A stretch of DNA of 64,000 nucleotides, taken from the NCBI GenBank assembly GCA_914767885.1, contig CAJZBQ010000050.1, positions 372,001 to 436,000 on the forward strand, given 5' to 3'. Both the position numbers and the translations under genes were made by a program. Below are positions 52,201 to 61,768 of the stretch, piece after piece. The stretch comes from Blepharisma stoltei (Eukaryota; Ciliophora; Heterotrichea; Heterotrichida; Blepharismidae). Positions within the stretch are counted from its first letter, which is position 1. Each line of letters starts with the position of its first letter. The notes under the pieces were generated by a model. The model saw only the letters and a program-made list of their open reading frames with translations. It was not told the origin of the DNA and did no database searches.

Positions 52201-54008
52201 AATTTTCATTGGCATAAAATTTCTTTTATAAGGTAACTCCTGCTTTATTCATTTTTATTGGCATAAAATTCCTTTTGATGCAATGCCATCTTTATATGGC
52301 TTTAGTATTGTACTTCAAAAATAACTCTTAATAGATAGTTTTCAATCATAATTCAAGCATAAGTATCTCTCTATTAACTATCTCTATAGCCTTTGCAGGT
52401 CGAGTGTCTCTGGAATTAGACTAGGAAATTAACTTATCGATATATAATTTTCTATAATTCATAATACTATTTATTCGATAGAAAATAGGGGAAAATAGGC
52501 AAGATACTTATCAGTGTCAATCTAAAAGGTATCTTTAGCTTAAAACTTATTTTTATAATTAAACCATTTTAAAAATTAGCGCATTTGCTTTTCAACTTTG
52601 TCCTGTCTAACACTTTTTGGCATGCCACTTTTTATCCCTTCCTGTTATAGGGATCCAGCTCGTGCCTTTTATGGAGTTTGACTTGCTCATTCAACCGTCC
52701 ATTGCATTCCTTCTATAAAGAAATCTATATAGGGTATAGGCTATATTGAACAAAAAAGAAATTGTGTTTGGAAGAATGACACCTGAAATGAAACTTTTAA
52801 TCGTAGAAAAATATCAAGAAATGGGGGAAAAAGTAATTTTCGTAGGAGATGGAATGAATGATCTACCTGCAATGAAAAGATCTGATGTAAGTATTTCTAT
52901 GAAAAAAACTGGTTGCTCAACTGTTCTGGATAATTGTGATGTCATCCTATTGGATGATAATTTTAGCTCAATTTCTGATGCGTTTAAGATTTTCGAAGCC
53001 GTTTTTGATAATCTTAAAAAATCGGCTCAACATATATTAGCATCAAACCTACCAGAGCTAATTCCCTTCTTTATTTTCGTTTTTTTGGAGCTGCCATCAG
53101 CATTTACAGTTATATTGATATTTTTGATTGATTTTGGAATAGATATTACTCCATCCATTGCTATGAACTATAATTTTAATCTTGATATTAATAGTCGCAA
53201 GCCAAAAGATTTAATTGAAACGCAGTTGAAGCATAACAAATCTCGATTTTTTTCAATTGTCCAGCCAGGATTACGAGAAGCTTTGGCTGGGTTTATGGCT
53301 TATTTTATTGTTATGGAAAATTTTGGCTTCAACTATCAAACTTTATGACTTATGAATAATTCAAAATCAGGAACAATGCCAGGCATAAATGATATTTATG
53401 ACCCAAATATTCAGACTAAAGGAAATAGTCACTATGGATTAGCTGAATATGAAAATATCTTATTCGATTATACAGCCAAAGCATACGATTCATATGATTT
53501 AAGAGTTTGGTTCCATGAGTTATCTCCAGAAACGTGGTCATCTTGTTATTTCCCTGAACTTGATTCTCCATTTACTGAAGAAATTATTTGCTATTCTGGA
53601 GAGGCTTTATATTACGCACAACATGCGTGATTTGTTTCAGTTATAATTGCAAAATTATTGAACTTTTTGATACCTAAAGCTATTAACCTTGGGCATCACT
53701 ATCATAGATTAAGCAAAAAGGTGGCTTTTTGGAGCATTTTACTTGGTGTAATGCTCTCATTATCGTTATGCTATGTCCCGATTACAAGCGAGCTTCTATA
53801 TGGAAGGCCGCTTCCTCTATTGCAATTTGGATTTCCAGCTCTTCCTTCATTTTTACTGTTGCTTGAGATTGATGATATAAGAGCATTGATCATATCCAAG
53901 AATTTATTAGACATAACTATCCTTATTAATTCAGTATTAAAAGTTAACTTATTTTATAACATAAAATATGGAAAGACTTATGATCTTGAAAAGACACCTA
54001 AGTCCTAA
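49229..54008 (+). CDS. Divergent P-type IIC ATPase paralogue, three IESs
   Basis: Restored segments 49229-49705, 49935-51423, 51500-51559 and 52744-54008 give 1096 aa. The overall order follows the two canonical pumps, with unusual key sites. The phosphorylation loop is IIDKTGVITENR (Asp kept, TGT to TGV). TGES reads TGEG. The M4 segment PEGL is replaced by IPHQPIKEIA. The KGAPE motif is KGAVE. GDGMNDLPAM is kept, and both M6 aspartates (LIDFGIDITP) are present. The C-terminal region runs past the normal end and overlaps the next gene by 41 bp. It may be a pump with changed ion coupling or a pseudo-pump. Confidence 0.85.
49706..49934. mobile_element. Foldback IES (229 bp) in the divergent ATPase gene
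   Basis: It has TATA ends and almost perfect arms along its entire length. Outer stem-loops (tttcccgaggatggcgc and its complement) occur at both ends and enclose an inner palindrome with gttccacgtgtggatgcc. Removal restores DSVYLVPGDIVLF. Confidence 0.93.
51424..51499. mobile_element. Short IES (76 bp) in the divergent ATPase gene
   Basis: TA at 51424-51425 and 51500-51501. Removal joins VIVNGNL to NELRNLIPNDEVAKEKLY, keeping spacing with the paralogues. It has no strong inverted ends. Confidence 0.75.
51560..52743. mobile_element. 1.2-kb IES with nested inverted repeats in the divergent ATPase gene
   Basis: TA at 51560-51561 and 52744-52745. The outer inverted repeats are about 120 bp (tatagcccatacc... 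and its counterpart, both containing aatgcaatggacggttga). Inner inverted repeats agataccttttagactgaca lie near 51984 and 52535. No coding sequence was seen. Removal gives YKILNKKEIVFGRMTP. Confidence 0.88.
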
Positions 54009-55748
54009 AATATCATTTGAAGATTTCCCATGCACTCGCATTTTGACTCTAAATAGTCCAGAAAGCTCAAACTCATTAGATTATGACATGCTTCAAACTC
54101 TATCTTTACTGATTGATCAAGTCCCAAATATAATTAAAATATGGCGTCTTCGTCTGGGCATGGCCTCCCGGCCATGCAGCCTCGACTCATATTTTAATTA
54201 TATCCGGCAAGGTTTTACCATTTCAGAGATGGACAGCAATGCTAGGTAAGCAATTCTGGTAGCTTTCAGAGCCTAGCCCAAGTCTATTCTCAGGGGTGGA
54301 TTTTTCCTCGTGGGGAAGGAGGGTGCAAGGTTGGAAAGGGGAAGCCCAGCAAAGTCCTCTGGACCATTCGGGCAACTCCCTAGCGTGAAACTGGGCGTTA
54401 CGTCCCAGGCTTTGCATTTTTCCTTTTTGCCGATAGCCGACCAGAAAAATCCATTTTTTGGGTTTTTCGGAAAAGCAACCCATGTACAAGCAAGTAGCTC
54501 ATCCATGAGCCGTCGAAGACGTGGACATTTGCCCTGGAATCACCCTGGTGATCAAAGCGAGTTTGTCTCCAGCAGACTGGTGGGCCCGATGCGACGAAAG
54601 GCGAGTGATAAACCTGGAGTTGTAACCCCGTAGTGGACGTTAAGCGATATAAATTTTAATGTAATGTAATGATCAAGTCCCAAATAAAAATCTTATTTTT
54701 CAAGGCTGCGATTCAAATTGTTTTTCGTCTGGAAGAGATGATAAGGCTATTATTGAAAACCAAGCAATGGTTTCTGAGTTCTACAGAACTGAGCTTTGCA
54801 CTATTTATCAAATCTATAAGCAGCCTACCGAAACTCTTGCAATTTTAAGAGGGTTATCAATTAGTGCAGGAAATGGCATAGCGATGGCTTGCAAATATAG
54901 AATAAGCACAGAAACTACTCGATTTTCAATGCCAGAAAATTCGATCGGCAAAGTCCCTTGTGCAGGAGCTTCTTATTTTCTCACACACTTGCACAATAAG
55001 CCATTAGGATTATTTCTAATGCTTTCGGGAAAAGAATTAGACGGGAATGATTTATTTTGGGGTGGAATTTCAACACACTATGTCCCAGAATCTCAAATTA
55101 CAAACCTTCTTAATGACCTAAAACTCTCGAATAGTCTTATTGAAGTTTTAGACAAATATCATCAATTTCCACCTAGAGAACAATCAAATCTTATAAGAAA
55201 TTTATACGAAATAGAGCAAGTTTTTGGAGAAGTTAACACAGTTGAAGAAATTTTGATGAAATTATGTGCAAAGCCTACACCTTTTAAAGAAATGGTACTT
55301 CTTAATATCTGCAAAAACTGCCCACTTTCTGTGAAGGTTGCATTCAAATCATTTAAGCTTGGGTTGGATATGAATTATAAAGAAGCGTTGGAGCATGATT
55401 ATAATATAGAAGTACAGCTCGGATACAGGAGAAGCTATAACTATAAGACAGCTGTTACTAAATCATTCTGTCTATAAGTGTAAAAAAATGGAAGAATCTT
55501 AATTTTTAGTACAATATCTGATTAAGTCTATCAGATTTAGAATGCTTGCATTAAAGCATAAATTTAATAAATTAAATTAATTTCTACTGGATTTTAAAAG
55601 TTAAAAAAATCAACATGGGGTTAAGAAGCTAATAGAAAAAGGAGAGGATGAAATTAAATGATACCCAGACCATGTCAATCAAGTCACTGACAAAATGGTT
55701 GATATCATCATCAGAAACCCTGAAGGTCCTTTTCTGGAATTACGATAA
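53968..55748 (+). CDS. HIBCH: 3-hydroxyisobutyryl-CoA hydrolase (HIBCH) family, retroposon and one IES
   Basis: Restored segments 53968-54113, 54670-55472 and 55630-55748 give 355 aa. HIBCH acts in mitochondrial valine breakdown. Crotonase-fold landmarks are the oxyanion-hole loops FSSGRDDKAI and SAGNGIAMAC, then TRFSMPENSIGKVPCAGASY. The C-terminal HIBCH block LIEKGEDEIKWYPDHVNQVT is formed only after IES removal (W from TGA). A mitochondrial targeting peptide is not obvious. The start could be the ATG at 53968 or 53980. The first overlaps the preceding gene by 41 bp. Confidence 0.85.
54114..54669 (+). mobile_element. Retroposon-like insertion in HIBCH, 17-bp target-site duplication
   Basis: The duplicate TGATCAAGTCCCAAATA lies at 54114-54130 and 54670-54686. 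The element (54131-54669) ends in taatg repeats. It shares its 5' hairpin and an internal segment (gtgaaactgggcgttacgtc) with the element in the USP gene. Removal of 556 bp restores DQVPNKNLIFQGCD. Confidence 0.88.
55473..55629. mobile_element. IES (157 bp) in HIBCH
   Basis: TA at 55473-55474 and 55630-55631. Removal joins TKSFCL to IEKGEDEIKW, recovering the family's C-terminal block and the missing normal length. Confidence 0.87.
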
Positions 55749-55877
55749 ATTAATTTAAATTACTAAAATATTCATAAAAGATACCCAAAACTTATATTTC
55801 TAACAAAACAATATTAAAAAGATCATTAATCCTATATAAGTAGAAAGAGTTGTAAAGCTAAATAAAAATTAATTCTT

Positions 55878-56156
55878 TTACGATCTTGTCATTGTTTGAA
55901 TGATTTCTTTGTTCTCTGGAGTTACTGCAGGGCGTACAAAATGATTGTCACATCGTGGACAGTACTCATCAGATTCATCGAAATCTTCAGCGCTCTTTCG
56001 AAATACTTTGCGGCATTTTTTGCAGCCAAATACAAGTTCAGTGGTTTTGACTAAAGGATGATCAGCAGCTTCAGAGTGGCATTCTGGGCAATCAAACCAT
56101 TGCTTGCAGCATGGAGCTCTCACTTGTACTTGGGCATTCAGTATATGCTTGCACAT
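55878..56156 (-). CDS. Short CHY-type zinc-finger protein
   Basis: 92 aa, uninterrupted. Zinc ligands appear as MCKHILNAQVQVRAPCCKQW, FDCPECHSE and DHPL, then FGCKKCRKVF and YCPRCDNHFV. This matches the compact single-domain CHY zinc-finger proteins found in many eukaryotes, a group that includes yeast Hot13. Specific function cannot be assigned. It sits tail-to-tail with HIBCH, 129 bp away. Confidence 0.78.
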   Translation of the reverse strand: MCKHILNAQVQVRAPCCKQWFDCPECHSEAADHPLVKTTELVFGCKKCRKVFRKSAEDFDESDEYCPRCDNHFVRPAVTPENKEIIQTMTRS

Positions 56157-56186
56157 TTATATATTTATTAGATTAAGACAGTTTTA

Positions 56187-58563
56187 TTATTTTTTAAGAG
56201 TATGCTCAAAATTGGGATGAGGCTTTCGGAAGCACACGTCGCAGCGATCTTTTAAATTTTTGGATGATGGGGTGCTTGGATTATTTCTAAAATTTTTTGG
56301 AGTAGAATATTGACTTCCGCCGAACTCTTTTCGAGGCTCTTGAGCAAGGTCAAAGATATCAATCTTTAAAGAGTCAGCGGAGTTCTCGTTAAAAAATTTT
56401 CTCTCACTGCGGCTGGAAATAATTAATTTGTGTTTTGGAGGCTTTTCTCCTGAACTTATTCCCCCCCCCCCATCCTTGATCGAACGATTGACTGTAAAAT
56501 TCCTAAAAATTGGGGAAATTAACCCCCCCCATCCTTGATCGAACGATTTTCATATCATGCAAATTTTTATAAATATAAAAATATATTAGTTATCAAAGCT
56601 TAGGAAGATGTACCTAATGAAGTTGTTTTCAGAGCTTTGAGACGACAGAAAGCTGCGGAATCAACCATCCGAAGTGATTTAGTCATCAATCTAGGCTTAA
56701 AAAACTCAATAATCTAAAAAAATAGAGATTCTTTAAAATTTAAAAAAAAAATTTTAATTCAATAAGGAACAAATTAAAATTTATACAGTTTAAAGGGGTG
56801 ACTAATAAATCAAAAATATTAAAAATTGGTATTTTATGAAATTAATTCAATTTTTTGCTGTAAAAATAATTATTAAATACTCTTAACCCTCTTATTTAAA
56901 GTAAATATAAAAAAAATATATATAAATTTTTTTTCCCAAAAAAAATTTTTTTAACCCCCATCCTTGATCGAACGATGGCGAGTCGTTTGATCAAGGATGG
57001 GGGGGAGTTAGCTTATTTTCAATTTGATTTACAATATCTGCGTTATGGGCGATTTGGTCTTGAATGATTCTTTTAAGGTCTCGCTTTTCTTTGAAGATTT
57101 GAATTGATTTCTCTTTATTGCTTTTATTTACTGCGTTTTCAATAAGTTGGTTATTTGCTTTTAAGTTTTCTTCTAAGTCTATGCATCTTTTTTGTAGCCT
57201 TAAGTTTTCTTCTCTTACAGGATCATCAAATTTTATTTCTCCTAATAAAAGTTTATTTTGGAACTTTATTTCTTCTATCTCTTTATTCAATTTTTTGAAG
57301 TATTTTTGGTACTCTAGTTGAAGATTTTTAATGTAATCTTTGGCTTCTTTAAGCTCATTTTGATAATTTTCAAAATCATTAGTTGAGTTTGCTTTACTTT
57401 TTAATTCTTCTAATGATTGAAGAGCTTGAAACTTTTGTTCCCTTTCTAGCTCCAGCATTTTGCTTATTTTCATAAGTTCTTGTGAATGCTTTTTTCTTTC
57501 TTTTTCTAATATTTTATAAATTTCATGTATTTGGAGATCATTCGAAGTATTTGATGATTGTAGCCTTGCTTCTAATTCTGCTATTGTGAAATCGCATTGT
57601 GATAAATCTTTTTTCAGTCTATCTATGATTTCGTCTTTTTCTGATAAAGCAGTTTTAAATTTTTCAGCTTCTCCTCTGTATATCTCTCTTTCCGCTAAAA
57701 TTTCCCTACTCAGGATCTCTATTTCTTCTGTAAGCTTTTCAATTTTCTCTGTATTTTTTAAATTATTTTCTTTAATTTCTTGGTATTTTAGTTCTACATC
57801 TTGGCGCGCGTTTTCTTCTTGATGAAGCTTATTAGTCAAAGATTGGATTGTTAGTAGATTTTCTTCATCTGCTTTCGGACTTTCACCTTTTGTACTTAAT
57901 CTTCCAACGTGAGAGAGCACAAGTTTTTTTCCTGTTACTAAATTTTTATATGAATTGTATACAAAACAGGTTTTGACTTAAAAAGATCGATTTCTAATTA
58001 TTAAAATGGAAAATATAGGAAATTCCCGATGATGGCGCTCAATGTGCCATCATCGGGCACCTACAGTTCAGGGTCCACACTGGGAAATGGGTTCCACGTG
58101 TGGAGCCCTTTTGAGACGTGGAGAATCCTCACTTTCACGTGCCAAAAAGGGCTCCACACTTGAACCCGTTTCCAGTGTGGATCCTGAACTGTAGTTGTCC
58201 GATGATAGCACATTGAGCGCCATCATCGGGCAACTTGTATATCATAAATCTACACGATTAAAATGCAAGCTGGCTAAATTATTATAGAATTAACTCACTA
58301 TTTACATCAAAATATTTTATATTAAAAGTGCATGCGGTATTAATTTGCCAAAATAGGATTTGGGAAGTCAGAACTTCTGGCTCCATATCCAATTCATTTT
58401 CTGAAATCTGCAAAAATGACGAAGATTTTTCAGAGTATCTCTGCTCTGGGACTATATCTGGACGTTTAAACAGTTCTTTATGTGCCAGGTGTTCTCTAAT
58501 TCTTTGCTCCAACAATTGTTTTTTTGCCTTATTTTTTTGAGTTATTTGATCGTTTGCTTTCAT
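56187..58563 (-). CDS. Long coiled-coil protein, two IESs and a 25-nt intron
   Basis: Restored 58563-58291, 57978-57963, 57937-57009 and 56456-56187, 495 aa. The first 90 residues are polar. A continuous coiled coil follows (about 125-400, heptads rich in Leu/Glu/Lys). The last 90 residues have CDVCFRKPHPNFEH, a possible half zinc site. It starts 15 bp after the stop of another coiled-coil gene on the same strand. The middle joins depend on a 25-nt GT...AG intron at 57938-57962 and are less certain than the IES join giving NKLSSGEKPPK. Confidence 0.65.
56457..57008. mobile_element. IES (552 bp) with four copies of its end motif
   Basis: TA at 56457-56458 and 57009-57010. The motif CCCCATCCTTGATCGAACGA lies at the left end, about 60 bp inside, and as a back-to-back pair (about 56952-57008) at the right end. 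The length is a multiple of three, but stops occur in frame. It includes a coding-like stretch near 56608-56716. Confidence 0.88.
57979..58290. mobile_element. IES (312 bp) hosting a foldback element
   Basis: TA at 57979-57980 and 58291-58292. Its outer parts resemble other IES bodies (gcttgcattttaa and similar). The middle is the foldback unit at 58027-58232. The exact boundaries are inferred from the frame. Confidence 0.7.
58027..58232. repeat. Foldback unit with terminal stem-loops, nested in an IES
   Basis: It has stem-loops gcccgatgatggcgc at both ends around an inner palindrome containing ggttccacgtgtggag. It has the same plan as the element at 49706 with different outer stems. Confidence 0.9.
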
Positions 58564-58578
58564 ATTTAAGAATTATTA

Positions 58579-60017
58579 TTAGTAACTAGGGTAATTTGTA
58601 AAAGAATCAATCGCTTCAGTAAGTTTATTGACTTCAGCAGTTCGTTGGTTTAAAAGCTCCATTTTCATTTTTGCAAATTGTTTTCGCTCCAGTTTTTCCT
58701 GCCTTTCTTTTTCTCTAAAAGCTTCTAACTGCTTTTTCAGCTCGAAATTTTCTCCTTTAACTTGCACCATAAAAGTGTCAAAATCAGTATTTTTTTTAGA
58801 ATTTTCTTCAAGTTCTTGTTGGAGTTTTTGAATTTTTATATTTTCGATTAAAAATAGTCAATTTTACAAATTTATTAAATATTGTTTTTTATAGAAATAG
58901 TAAATTGGTTTTGTAAATTATGAGTGAAATTTTTGTTAAGAGAGAATATATGTAAACGATTTTTTTCTTCATCTTGCTTTGATAAAGATGCTTGTAAAGA
59001 TGATATTAAGGATTCATCTTCTTTTGATTTCATACGAAGATCCATGATAGTATTTTCCTGACGAGAAATCAATTCAATTGCCCTATTGAGTTCACTATTG
59101 AGTGACTGAAATTCTTCAGAGATATTTTCCTTATAATTTGAGGTGAATGATTTTAGATCTTTTATCTCTTTTTCACTGATTTCTTGGATTCTTCTCAACT
59201 CTTCGTTTTTTTTCCTTTCCTTTTGCAGATTGTTTTCAAGATCTTGAACTTTTTGGGAACTGTAGTATAACTTTTCATTATTTTCTTTAAGCTCTCTTAT
59301 ATTGCTTGCTAGAATATTTTTTTCTTGTGAAAGCTCAGATATTTGATCTTTCAAGACTTTCTCAAAGTTCTTCCAAGTTCTCAACTGTTCATTTGCGTGC
59401 TTATCTCTTTCTTTCGCCATCGAAATCTCTTCATCAAGTCTATCTTCAGCCTGCTTATTTATTTTCTTATATTTCTCCACTTCTGCAAGCAAAAATGTTG
59501 TTTCTTCGTTTTTTTCTTTAAACTGTTCTCTTAAGGCTTTGATTTCTTTATTTTTTTCATCTCTTTCTTTCATTACAATTATCTGCATTTCCCTCAACGA
59601 TCTCTCATACTCCTCAACTTGTTTCCTCATACTTTCTCTCAGTTCATCATTTTCTCTATCTCTATCTTTTATTTGTTCACTTAGATCATATATTTGCTTC
59701 TCAAGGTTTCCAATTTCGCTTCTTTTCCCTCTTGAATTTCTTATTTCTTCTTCCAGCTCCAAAATCCTTTGATCTTTCTTTAACACTTCCCTTCTAAACT
59801 GTTCAATTTTTTCTCTCTGCATTTTAAGCCCTTGTATATACCTTTCCTCTTCTTGCATTTCCCTCATTTCAATAGCTCGAATTGAATCAAAGTCATTGAC
59901 AATAAATTTTGATGGATTATTGTTGGGTGATGCATTATAAAAGTCAGCTGGTCCTGGAGTATCTGAAATTCTGCTGCGTTCAGCTGATTTTTCATTTTCT
60001 CTATGGTAAAGAGCCAT
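58579..60017 (-). CDS. Long coiled-coil protein, one IES
   Basis: Restored 60017-58953 plus 58848-58579, 444 aa. After a 40-residue polar start, nearly the entire protein is coiled coil with dense Glu/Lys/Arg heptads (IEQFRREVLKKDQRILELEE and onward). The IES join reads EEKNRLIENIKIQKLQQELE and keeps the heptads going. There is no enzymatic domain. Cytoskeletal or ciliary scaffolding is plausible but not shown. It diverges from the NEK kinase gene with a 73-bp shared upstream region. Confidence 0.75.
58849..58952. mobile_element. IES (104 bp) in a coiled-coil gene
   Basis: TA at 58849-58850 and 58953-58954. It is AT-rich with weak ends. Removal restores a continuous coiled coil, and unexcised DNA gives an in-frame TAA. 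Confidence 0.82.
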
Positions 60018-60090
60018 TTACTTTTATTTTTTGAATTATTTGATTTTGAAATTTGAGGAGATGAGTTAAATTTCTGTCTTATAATGGTAA

Positions 60091-61757
60091 ATGGAAAACA
60101 ATCATAAACTTACAGATTTCGTAATTCAAAAAGAACTTGGCCGCGGAAGCTTTGGAATTGTATTTTTAGTACAAAATACAAGAAACCGCAAATTTTATGT
60201 GCTAAAGCGCATCAACTTAGGCCTTTTAACCATAAAGCAAAAGAAAGCAGCACTCAGAGAAGCAGAAATTTTGAAACAATTAGACCATCCACATATTACC
60301 ATGCTCCCCCCAGAATTATCCTGAAAGCAATCCATATATATTTATATTAGGTAATCCAAAGGAAAAAGCATATTAAATATCATGCATCCTTTCTAGAAGA
60401 TAATGACCTCTCATTGATTATGGACTATGCAGAAGGTGGAGATCTGCAACAGTTGCTGCTTAAACACAGACTAAGAAAGAAAAATTTCAACGAAAAAGAA
60501 CTATGGAGATTTGCAAATGAATTATGTTCAGCCGTGAGCTACTTGCATAGCAGAAAAATCATACATAGGGATATTAAGTGTCATAATGTATTCTTAACTA
60601 AAGACCACTCAGTAAAGTTGGGCGATTTAGGAGCTTCAAAAATGGTCAGTGCAGAAATGCAGGCTACAAGAGTAGGGACTCCTTTATATTTAGCCCCAGA
60701 AATGGTCAAGCAGCAGCCCTATGACTTTAAGGTCGATGTATGGGCAATAGGCTGTGTTTTATATAACTTAGCCTCATTAGAGTCTCCATTTGTAGGGAGA
60801 AATTTAATAACTCTTGGTATTTCTATAGTAAACAAAATACCAAAGCCACTTCCATCTGGATACTCTAAAAGGCTTTCTGAGTTAATAATGAAGCTTTTAG
60901 AGAAAAAACCCATAGAGAGACCAAGCATGCAAGAGACTATGCAGTTTCTACAGAATGAACTGACTAATTTTAATAGTGTAGAAATCGACGAAATGAGCAC
61001 GATGTGTACACTAAATAAAAGTATTGAACCTTACTATCCTTCAGTATCAAAAATACCAAATCCGACTTCTTGCAAACCGTTTACTATTTGTAACGTCCCA
61101 GAAAAAGCAAGGTTTTATGATGACCGAGAAGAAGAAAAAATCATCAAAAGACCTTCAACGCAGCCTGGGAGACCAAGAACGGCTGGGCTTGAAAAGCTTT
61201 TAGCGAGGAGAGAAATTGCGTCAATAAACCCATATATTTCACCTCAGGCTTCACAAGGAAGCTATTATGTGGAGAAGGTAAGCTTTTCGAATAATTTGAG
61301 ACATTGCGATTCTGAAGGCATAAATAAAAAACTGAGAAAAGATCCGATACCAATTTTCCCAAGGAAATCGTCAATTCCAGTTATTCCATTATTATCGTCA
61401 TCTCAGACATCAATATCAAATATTATTGACAAAAGGCTTGACCAAGCTCCTGTTATAATAAGAGCTACGCCAACGTCAGTTGGTACTATTAAGCCAAGCT
61501 CTCCTCATCCGCAGCAAGCTCCACCAGGAGTTATATTGAAGCCTCAGCTTGCAAGACCTCAAACTTCTCAGCCTAGAATAGCATTGCAAGGAAATTTTAC
61601 AAGACCAAAATCTGCTGTTAGCAGAGAAAATATTTTATTCACGACTCCAGCGTTAAAATCTCTTGTAAAATCTAATGCTGCCATCAAGCTTTCCTTAAGC
61701 CAAGAGTCATCGAGCATCAAGAAAAAACCAAGTATTATTGATTTAAAATGTTTGTAA
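60091..61757 (+). CDS. NEK-family Ser/Thr protein kinase
   Basis: Restored 60091-60296 plus 60374-61757, 529 aa. The kinase domain occupies about 8-265: glycine loop LGRGSFGIVFLV, lysine in FYVLKRI, catalytic loop IHRDIKCHNVFL, metal site GDLGAS (DLG rather than DFG, as in many NEKs) and GTPLYLAPEM. The IES join gives HPHIKYHASFLEDNDLSLIM. The 260-residue tail is basic, Ser/Pro-rich and probably unstructured. NEKs control basal bodies, cilia and mitosis. Ciliates have many. Confidence 0.88.
60297..60373. mobile_element. Short IES (77 bp) in the NEK kinase gene
   Basis: TA at 60297-60298 and 60374-60375. It contains ccatgctccccccagaatta near the left end. Removal restores HPHIKYHASF at the conserved alphaC-beta4 junction. 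Confidence 0.9.
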
Positions 61758-61768
61758 ATATTTTTCGC

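Noticed and set aside
54310-54633. 107-codon open frame within the HIBCH retroposon
   Set aside because: It lies entirely inside a GC-rich element where long chance frames are common, and no reverse transcriptase or other motif is present.
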